NCBI GenBank assembly: GCA_037178675.1
Contig: JAYMGJ010000271.1
Coordinates: forward strand, 60,033 to 124,032
Origin: Scleroderma bovista
Lineage: Eukaryota > Basidiomycota > Agaricomycetes > Boletales > Sclerodermataceae
Length of the DNA: 64,000 nucleotides
Reading direction: 5' to 3'
Shown here: positions 57,131 to 64,000 of the stretch, piece by piece
Numbering within the stretch: position 1 is the stretch's first letter
How the letters are laid out: each line of letters opens with the position of its first letter
Made by a program: the position numbers and the translations under genes
The notes under the pieces: model-generated
What the model saw: the letters and a program-made list of their open reading frames with translations, nothing else
Database searches by the model: none
Told to the model about the DNA's origin: nothing

Positions 57131-58676
57131 TCAAGCGAATGCCTCATGCCAATGATAGAGAGCCCTGAGAAGGGCAACATAGATCTGTTCATTGGCCATC
57201 TGCGTTATGACCATCCGCATGTAATCCCCATTCCTGCACAAATGGTATTTCATAGCCAAGAACGTGAGTTCAATTGGGTTGAAGTCTGGAGAATAGGGCG
57301 GTAAGAATTCACAGCGCATTCCTCTAAATAGCAATTAGTTCACGAGAACAGTAGGAAATAGAATGACACATTACCTAGCTTGAATCATATTCTGAATATT
57401 GGGATGCTTGTGAATCTGGCAGTTGACCATGACAATGACCGAATTGGCTGCGGGAAATGGTTGCATCCTGTTGAGTAAACCTTCAATAAATTCTGTGAAT
57501 GTTTCTGTGCAGAATGAGCCTTCAACTATATTGCAGTGCAAAATGCCATCGAGAGAAAGTGCCAGAAGAACTGAGAAACTGTGTGATGATCAATAGCAAT
57601 ATATAAAAAACAGCACTAAGACTCACCGACGTCCACGTACAAAGAACACCTTGCGTTGAGCCATGGTTCCTCTGATTGACCAGGCTTGATTACGATATGT
57701 CGTCCAGCGGTCAACTGAGCTTTCATCAACGAACACAAGTTGCTCAGCGTGATATGTTCCAATCCTGGCCATATACTCAAGGCACTTTTGCACAGATCGT
57801 TCTGCTGCAACCCATGTGATCTAGTAAAATGAGAAAGTGAATACCTGAGACAGAACATACACTCACCTTCTTCAGCGTGAAGCCAGCTCTGCGATGAGAC
57901 AACCCTAAGGGCAAACAACCCGAAGAACTACCACACGTTGAGACTCTGAGGAGGAAGTAGGAGCCAAGCATCTTAGAGCGAAAAACCCAAAGAGAGCTCG
58001 AATGGAGAGCCTCTGGGTGCTGGATTGCAGCAGTATATATACTACACTACACGTGTCCTGTGCGAGGCTATCCATGAGGCTGTATGCTGTTTGAGGCAGT
58101 GAGCACAGCTGCCATCCTGTGGTAAGGCTATGCTAATGACATCAAGGGATACAGCATGTACAGCACGAGGCTGTAGTCTAGACAGACCTACAGATAAGAT
58201 GCACTAGATAAGATGCTATGGTACGATAAGATAAGATGTCATCTAATCATAGATTAGATAAGATAAAAAGTTAGACCGTTACATGCGAAGCATTCACCAG
58301 ATAGTTGCAGGTGAAACCTCGACACCAGAGGACACTGTGAGCATTTCTTTGAGCTCGTCCAAGTATAGATCTGGTGTTTTCTAAATCGTGCCTAGCAGAA
58401 ACTGTAACAATACTATATATTAGCACACAAATTGCACAATCAATGACTTACCTCGACATCGACATCTCGAAGATGCCTATTACCTCTGCGATTCTCCTCA
58501 GCTGGATTCTTGTCCTGGTATGGGATGTCCCCATATGCTTGAAAGTGGGAAAGGATGTGTTTGATAGAACTGGTAGACACATCAAGAGACATTGCTATCT
58601 GGTCGTTATTGAGTAGCCTGGACAGCCGTATGATAGCCCATTGGATTTTGGGAGACAATTTCCAACCTCGTTGCAT
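57131..58676 (-). pseudogene. Tc1/mariner-type transposase, inactive
   Basis: The minus strand from 58676 reads MQRGWKLSPKIQWAIIRLSR with a helix-turn-helix (LLNNDQIAMSLDVSTSSIKH) and RHLRDVDVE. An intron leads to FLLGTI-stop-KTPDLYLDELKE and VSPATIW-stop-MLR. A 389-bp solo LTR is followed by RAGFTLKK, ITWVAAERSVQK, LVFVDESSVDRWTTYR (first catalytic Asp) and MAQRKVFFVRGRR. Next are VIVMVNCQIHKH, where the expected Asp of MDN is Val, and YSPDFNPIELTFLAMK. It ends at 57131. DDE transposases cut and paste DNA. Two stops (TAG, TGA 58294-58296), the lost second Asp and the insertion make it dead. Confidence 0.85.
57895..58283 (-). mobile_element. 389-bp solo LTR in the mariner gene, target duplication TGCGA
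   Basis: TGCGA at 57890-57894 and 58284-58288 flanks it. Read on the minus strand it starts TGTAACGGTC and ends GTTGTCTCA, with a TATA box (GTATATATACTGC) near 58035. Removing it joins MLR to RAGFTLKK in frame. GATAAGAT motifs are repeated near its minus-strand start (58195-58265). Confidence 0.85.
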
Positions 58677-58679
58677 GTC

Positions 58680-58947
58680 TGCAAAGCAGAGGTGAGTGCT
58701 GGATCAATGCTCATCACTGGTACTTACTTGTACAAGAGATCCCGAAGCTCTGAAATTCCCAGATAAAAAAAGTTTTGATTTTGGCCACCGGACGACCCGG
58801 GACAGATTCTCTGGACTTGTACAAGTCGAACAGTATAATTTTCTTCGAATTCCGGTGAGGCGTTGAGGAGATATGGACGATGAAAGGTGAGGCGTGTTTT
58901 TTACTAATATTTTCCCATGGGTCAACTTGCCTGAAAAAGACAGTAAT
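58680..58947 (-). repeat. 265-bp module, copy B, 5' of the mariner transposase
   Basis: The reverse-complement copy of 53922-54188. On the minus strand it ends TTTGCAGACATGCAACG, the last bases being the start codon region of the mariner transposase. It thus looks like the 5' untranslated region or first exon and intron of that gene. Confidence 0.8.
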
Positions 58948-59916
58948 CTGTCCAATGCAGAACCCTTACCAACGGCCTATGCTACTGTACCCTTGGCACC
59001 ACTGGAAACTCATGCCTACGTCCTCTTGGAGTGCTCCTCGCCAGATGGTGTTGCAAACAAGGACAGGAAGCCTGAGAATCTTCGTTATCTTCACTGCTAC
59101 TTGCCACGTCTTGGCGACATCTTGCTCATCAGCAAATGTGTCAAATTGCTTTTTTGACTTTTTGGCCGCTTTTGGAACCTTTCAAGCTCCGAAAGCAAAA
59201 AATGCCTGAAAGCCGAAAAGTAGATCTCCTGCATGAAAAAGTCATCTCTGCACTTTGAAAAGTGCACCTCCATACTTTCCTGGCTTTTCTTCACACTTTT
59301 TTGGCTTTTCTTCACACTTTTTTTTTTGGCTTTTTCACACTTTGAAATACTTTCAAAAGGATTAAAAATGCTTTATAAAGTAAGGACAGGGCACAAATGT
59401 AGTAACAAACGTGCAGCCAAAAATTGAGAGCCAACAGGGAGCGTGGTATATTAGACTAGGCTGTAGTCAGCCTGTCAGAGTAGTACAAAATGAGCAACTT
59501 GAAGGAGCATGGTATATTAGACTGCAGCCAGCCTGTCCACTGCGACAGTACTAGTAAGTAGTACAAGTCTTCAAAAATAAGAGCTTCAACTTTTGACAAG
59601 CGGTGCGAATGAAGGGGTATTGAAGGCCTTGAAGCCAACAGAATTCTGCAAATGTGTCAGAACATCAGTGAACTGGTAAGTGACTGGACAGGTCTGTACA
59701 TGTTGTCACAGTGCTTACAGTAGCACAGGTACATCAGCAAATTCACACATTACTTTTTTACCGCTTTTGGCACTTTTTTCACTTTGAAGTAGTTTGTCAT
59801 ACTTTGTTTGCTTTGCTAAGCAGAAAAAGTACGAAAAGTGATCATTCATTCTTTGAAGTAAAAAAAGTAAAAAAAGTTTGTGTTACACCATCATTACATT
59901 ACTACAATCTACTAAG
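58948..59916. other. No recognised gene; short T-rich repeats
   Basis: A plus-strand block VNLPEKDSNL...YLHCYLPRLGDILL (58920-59130) is protein-like but unidentified. At 59260-59345 TTTTTTGGCTTTTCTTCACAC is repeated, with related T-rich sequence at 59740-59880. The rest is unremarkable. Confidence 0.4.
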
Positions 59917-61500
59917 TCAAAATGCAACTTCAAAGGCATGGTGATCAGCAAATTTATTAACATAAAACCCATGAAAAACATCATAACAATGGTGTGGCTT
60001 GATTGTCGGTGGCACAAATTCTCGACTGAAAATTGGGATAAGGTGTGTGGCACAGAAAATGGCATCCACATGAATGACCACAAGATTAGGCTGTTGGCCC
60101 TGAATAAAACTCGGGTGCACCATCCACATGCCAGTAGTCTTGTCCGGCATGTCTCCTACATGATCAAACCACCACACAACGGTACATGGATACTGCTTTC
60201 CTCGAGTTTTAAACAAGAAAAAGCAGAGGACGCGGGCAACATCCATGCCGCGCATTCCTTCAAGCTCTGGGTCAGTGATAATGAACACACAATCATACCG
60301 AGGTCCTTCTTGTCTCCATGCTGGCGTGGCGCGAATATATTCATGACACATGCCACCAACACCACTGAGGTCGCTCGGAGCATAGAAAGTCAATGATGCT
60401 GAATTGTAAATCGAGATTGGGCCATAGTAGCCAGGGCATTCCAGGTGGGAGATGCTAGTGGAGTCATGCACGTCAGGATATAGCTGTCCGCATAAAAACT
60501 GTCAAACAAGCTCTGGAAGATTGGGGATGTTGAGCTCGTCTGCGAGTGTGGTCACTGTTCTTGCCCTTTTGCATTCTATACAGCACATGTCAAATAGTAA
60601 ATGACACTTGATTGAATCTAAGAGTGAACTTATGTCGTGTCTGTGCGAGACGTACGTGTGCTTCAACTCTTGGTCCATCAACATCTTCGCAGTCATTGCC
60701 TTGGCCATCATCGATGCTGGCGGATAGTTCCTGCTGTGGATTGTCTTCATCGACTTGGTGGTTCCCTTCAGCAAGCTGTTCTTGAGCTGCATTGCATGAG
60801 GCTACATTAATACAGATACATATCAATTCAAGGGAGAAAACTTACTGAGAGCCTCAACAACCGCTGACAGGCAGGTGCCTTCAAGCATGCCCCGACTTTT
60901 GAAATCAGCGCAAGATGCAGCCAACTTGTCCAACCATTGGTTGATAATGAGCATCTGGCCCAAAGCACGATATTTGCTTGTGCGCCGGTATGGCTTCTTG
61001 ACGGCTTTCACATGCTTTGACTCTGTTATCAATGAGCAAAGTCCATTTGGTGCACTGAACAACTGGATGAGTTGTTTATAGTGCTTCATCGAGTGCTGAC
61101 ATGGCAGTGAGAAAGTAGCGACCACGCCTGTCATCTTGAAAATCTTGCAATGCTGGTGAAAACGTGCGAGGACTTCATCAAGATAATCCAGGTCCTTCGC
61201 TGTGAGTATGTTCTGCCATACTGTATAGCAGAACTTGAGGAATGCACGGAATGTGCTAACAACTCCCTGAGGGAGATGGCCCTCAATTGCTGGCAAGTAT
61301 ACCTAAAAATGCTCACTTAAGAATGAGAATATCATGTAGCAAAAGAAAACTCACACCTTCATCAATGCTTTTGAGTCATTGCCTGTCCACTGCTTGAAAT
61401 GACAGCCCTGTGGAAAATGCCACAGACCTGGGAAGGGTGGCACAACCGCAATCCTGGAAGTCCTTGCATTAGTCCTGAGGATTTGTGGAGCAGTGCAGTA
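59917..61500 (-). pseudogene. 3' half of a large Agaricomycete DNA-transposon protein
   Basis: Minus-strand blocks: GCHFKQWTGNDSKALMK (about 61351-61420), an intron, VYLPAIEGHLPQGVVSTF, PNGLCSLITESKHVKAVKKP, INQWLDKLAASCADFKSRGM (61306-60835), EQLAEGNHQVDEDN with PRVEAHVRLAQTR (60790-60640), LADELNIPNLPELV-stop-QFLCGQLYPDV (60502), then FYAPSDLSGVGGMCHEYIRA, GPRYDCVFI, RGMDVARVLCFFLF and VIHVDAIFCATHLIPIF to 59917. I recognise the order from a transposase-associated family expanded in mushrooms; the exact superfamily is uncertain. TGA 60502-60504 replaces Arg and several family Arg are Cys or Trp. The 5' half lies beyond the gypsy element that abuts it at 61507. Confidence 0.6.
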
Positions 61501-61506
61501 CGTACC

Positions 61507-62148
61507 TGTCAAGTCCGGGTCTACTCCGGTAAGAGGTCCGGTCAAGTCCGGACGAGAGCGGACGAAGGAGGAGGGCAGATGCTGGACAAGAGATTAGTCC
61601 GGCCGGAGTTGGTGACCGATTGGGTTCAACGACTAAGGACAACAAGTGTTGACCCCTTGCGTAGGTTCCGGTCAAGGGAAGGAGACGGAGACGGAGACGG
61701 AGATGGACGAGAACAGGAGTAGTGACTTATGTTGATTTCAGACTGAGGAGTACAGGATAAACTACAGAGTACTTATACTAAGTAAGAACTAGGGTCGAGT
61801 ATATACGGTGACAAGTAAACAGCCTGAAAGACGGACAAGGGACAACCGGAGAAAGTACTAGGTCAGGTCCGATGAAAATAAAGTCAGGTCCGGGTAAAAT
61901 AAATCAGGTCCGGTGAAAATGCTACAAGGTATAGGATATATCGAGTTCACGGAGAACTCACGTCAAGGCAGGGTAAACGGCGAGGTGTGGTAACGAGCGA
62001 ATAGAGGATAGTCCAAGGGTCGTACTTAATGGAGGCATATCTGCGCGAGCGTGACCGGAGTAAGTGTTGAACGACCGGAGTTGAGCTGTAGAGTTGCGAT
62101 GCGACCGGAGTGACCGGATAAGACCCGGAGTTGGGCATGGTCGTAACA
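61507..62148 (-). repeat. Ty3/gypsy 3' LTR (younger copy)
   Basis: On the minus strand it starts TGTTACGACCATGCC directly after the purine tract CCTAAAAGGGGGATAC (62149-62165) and ends CGGACTTGACA. It is the same family as 34637-35205 but has kept its CpG sites. GGTAC follows it on the minus strand as the likely target base set. Confidence 0.85.
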
Positions 62149-62256
62149 GTATCCCCCTTTTAGGGGCCGAACCCATGAGGCCCCAATGAGGCTGTCGTGT
62201 GGTCGCTTAGAACAATGCGGAGTACCGGAGTGTTGTCTGAGTACGAATTATGGATC

Positions 62257-62263
62257 TATAAAG
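62257..62263 (+). promoter_or_regulatory. TATA-box candidate of the antisense Zn2Cys6 gene
   Basis: TATAAAG lies 51 bp upstream of the ATG at 62314, between the gypsy polypurine tract and the gene. Position and sequence fit, but no experiment supports it. Confidence 0.4.
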
Positions 62264-62313
62264 ATCAGACCGGTTTTGCTTGTTACCCCCAGTTTTCTTT
62301 CCGCGATCCTAAC

Positions 62314-63350
62314 ATGTCGGCCACTGCTAAGTCCACCAGCCCCGTTGCCCCCGTTGCCACCGAGTCCAGGGATTGGACGAAGGCCTTGACACCGGAGTTA
62401 CAGTCCGGTAGCGAGGACGAATCCGACGTTCTCGACGCCAAAGCGAAGGAGCGCCGTCGTCGCAAGCAAGTGAAGAGGGAGGAGAGGCAACGTAGGGAGG
62501 AGGCGGAGAGGCGAGCGCGTGAAGAGGCGGAGGCAAGGGCTCGCGAGGAGGCAGAGCGTGCCAAGGCGGAGGTGGAGCAGAAAGCGAGAGAGCAGGCAGA
62601 GAAGGACAGGGCGGAGGTGCAGCGGAGGGCTGCAGAGGTTGCAGCGAGGCAGAGGGCGCTGGCGCAGGAAGCGTCAAGGAAACGAGCAAGGGAGGAGCCG
62701 GAGGCAGGTCCGGTTGGAGAGGTCCGGTAAGCAACTTCAATTCTTTCTTTCATCTTCGTTACTAACTGTTATGCAGATGCGTGCGCTGCGCGAAGCACCG
62801 CGCAGTGTGTGAGCGAGACCCGGAGAAACCCAAGCAGAGGGCGTGCATGAAGTGCGCCGGATTAAAGGAGAAGTGTGAGTGGCCGGAGGTGGGGGAACCA
62901 GGTCCGGTAGTAGACAAGGGAAAAGGCAAGGCGAAAGAGCAGGGCACGGCGACGTCACCGCGAGGCGGTGAGAAACGGAAGAAGAAGAAGACGGCGAAGA
63001 TCGTCATCGACGATGAGATAGTGGAGGTGGTGGGTCCGTCCGGCTCCAAGTCCGGACTCAACTCCGGGGTCTTCCTGGAGCGGATGGACAAGCTGACAGC
63101 CGCGGTGGAGGCGATGACCGGGCAGATGGCCCAGATCGCGGACTCCACACGATCCGTGTCGCGGTCCAACGACTGCCTGAGCGCTGGCCTCGAGACCTTT
63201 CTCGAGGAGTGCCATTTCTTCACGGTGCCTTGGGGCGAAGATGAGGAGTCGGAGGACAGTGAGGCGGAGGTCGACCCGGAGGAGGTCGAACTAGAAGTCC
63301 AGGGGCTCCATGAGGAGCAGGAGAACCCTGGCAGCGGTGTGCTGGAGTAG
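62314..63350 (+). CDS. Zn2Cys6-type zinc-cluster protein encoded antisense inside a gypsy element
   Basis: Two exons, 62314-62726 and 62777-63350, give 328 residues with no stop. Residues 50-130 are a long charged coiled coil (RREEAERRAREEAEARAREE). The splice creates EVR-CVRC, opening the cluster CVRCAKHRAVC..11..CMKCAGLKEKC: C-x2-C-x6-C-x11-C-x2-C-x6-C, the spacing of fungal Zn2Cys6 DNA-binding domains. A basic GKGKAKE / KRKKKKTAK segment (nuclear-signal-like), an acidic stretch and a second helix around FLERMDKLTAAVEAM follow. It lies between the LTR and the Pol C-terminus of the same element and is convergent with Pol (99 bp apart). It is CpG-rich, in contrast to decayed neighbours. The role is unknown; DNA binding is inferred. 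Confidence 0.8.
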
Positions 63351-63448
63351 GTGGTCCGGTCCGGACTCCTTGTAAATAGAAAATGTAATTTAGTTTTACT
63401 TTTTTTTTGTTTATAAAGAAAAGTGGCTGGATTTGAGAGTGAGTGATA

Positions 63449-64000
63449 TTACAGAGACAGAGTGAAACAGATAGGGGAAACAGATAAAAGAAACGGATAA
63501 GAGAAACAGAGAGCGAGAGTATTATTACATAGACGCGAGTGGTCCGGGTTTGTCCGGACATGGTAGTCTTCGAGTAATTCCGTAGCGTTGCCTAGCTCAG
63601 TGGCGAGTAGCCAAGAGGTTTCTTCGTCAGTTCCTTCGTAACCAGACCAACGTACCAAGTACAGCAGTTTGCACGATTTTCGTCAACGGTCAACCTTGGA
63701 GTCGAGGATCTCAGAGATCTCAAACTCTGGTTCACCATCTACCTCGACTGGTGGTGGAGGAGGCTGTATCCGGTCCGGTATAGTGTTGGGTATGGCCGGT
63801 TCGAGTTGGGAGACGTGGAAGACGGGATGGACGGCGCGCATGGAATCTGGAAGACGTAGCGTAAAAGAGAGAGAGCCTACTTGTGCTATGATAGTGTAGG
63901 GCCCAAGATTCTTTTCCGATAGCTTTTTGGATGGTCGAGTAGACCGGAAGTACTTGGCTTTCACGTATACTTGATCGCCTACTTTGAAGTCCGGTGCCGG
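63449..64000 (-). pseudogene. Ty3/gypsy Pol C-terminus with chromodomain
   Basis: On the minus strand: VYVKAKYFRSTRPSKKLSEK-type sequence, LGPYTIIAQVGSLSFTLRLP, AVHPVFHVSQLEPAIPN (the integrase C-terminal GPY/F-like domain). The chromodomain follows: EFEISEILDSK, YLVRWSGYEGTDEETSWL. Chromodomains steer integration to marked chromatin. A TGA at 63683-63685 (VDR-stop-RKSCKLL) replaces an expected Arg between the two halves; otherwise the frame is continuous. It ends at 63449 and runs out of the window upstream. Confidence 0.85.

Noticed and set aside
62283..62753. Minus-strand frames opposite the Zn2Cys6 gene
   Set aside because: Ala/Ser/Pro-rich shadows of the Glu/Arg coiled coil on the plus strand; the plus gene has a spliced zinc cluster.

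Overview
The window is eukaryotic and fungal, almost certainly from an Agaricomycete (mushroom-forming basidiomycete). Genes are split by short introns (about 40-70 bp) with GT..AG ends. The protein families seen (Plavaka and KDZ transposases, DUF6532, a FunK1-like kinase fragment, chromodomain Ty3/gypsy elements, Zn2Cys6 proteins) are ones I know from these genomes. The species cannot be fixed from sequence alone. No tRNA, rRNA or CRISPR array was recognised. All family names come from pattern recognition, not from a search.

Layout. 0-10 kb: satellites and low-complexity arrays, two decayed genes (1.1-2.2 kb and a FunK1-like fragment at 9.0-9.6 kb), and two arrays of one pentamer in opposite orientation (2.3-2.9 and 5.5-6.6 kb). 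10.3-17.6 kb: a gene whose start copies the histone H3 tail, then a Plavaka transposase (minus) head-to-head with a DUF6532 gene (plus), both broken. 18-35 kb: nested mobile elements. A KDZ/Ulp1 transposase fragment is split by a 2.9-kb insertion and a solo LTR. A Ty1/copia element is split by a 720-bp PIF/Harbinger-type MITE. A Ty3/gypsy element carries another solo LTR. 35-41 kb: a decayed gene, a GAGT microsatellite inside an inverted repeat, a solo copia LTR and a 15-unit 81-bp minisatellite. 41.3-43.3 kb: an apparently intact P-loop GTPase gene with an array of duplicated, phase-symmetric exons. 44.6-53.9 kb: two inverted, decayed copies of an EPL1/SAMHD1-like gene pair flanking one intact 864-codon NTPase-nuclease gene. 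54-61.5 kb: a decayed Zn2Cys6 gene, a dead Tc1/mariner element with a solo LTR inside it, and the 3' half of another DNA-transposon protein. 61.5-64 kb: the end of a younger chromodomain gypsy element that carries an intact Zn2Cys6 gene on its opposite strand.

A theme joins the decayed parts. Wherever the ancestral codon can be inferred, stops are mostly CGA to TGA, and many Arg codons have become Trp, Cys, His or Gln. That is what deamination of methylated CpG would give. Four insertions can be excised on paper at exact target duplications, and the reading frame of the interrupted gene then closes. Against this background three gene models splice cleanly with no CGA-to-TGA stop: the GTPase, the NTPase-nuclease and the antisense Zn2Cys6 gene. 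They are the best candidates for living genes here.
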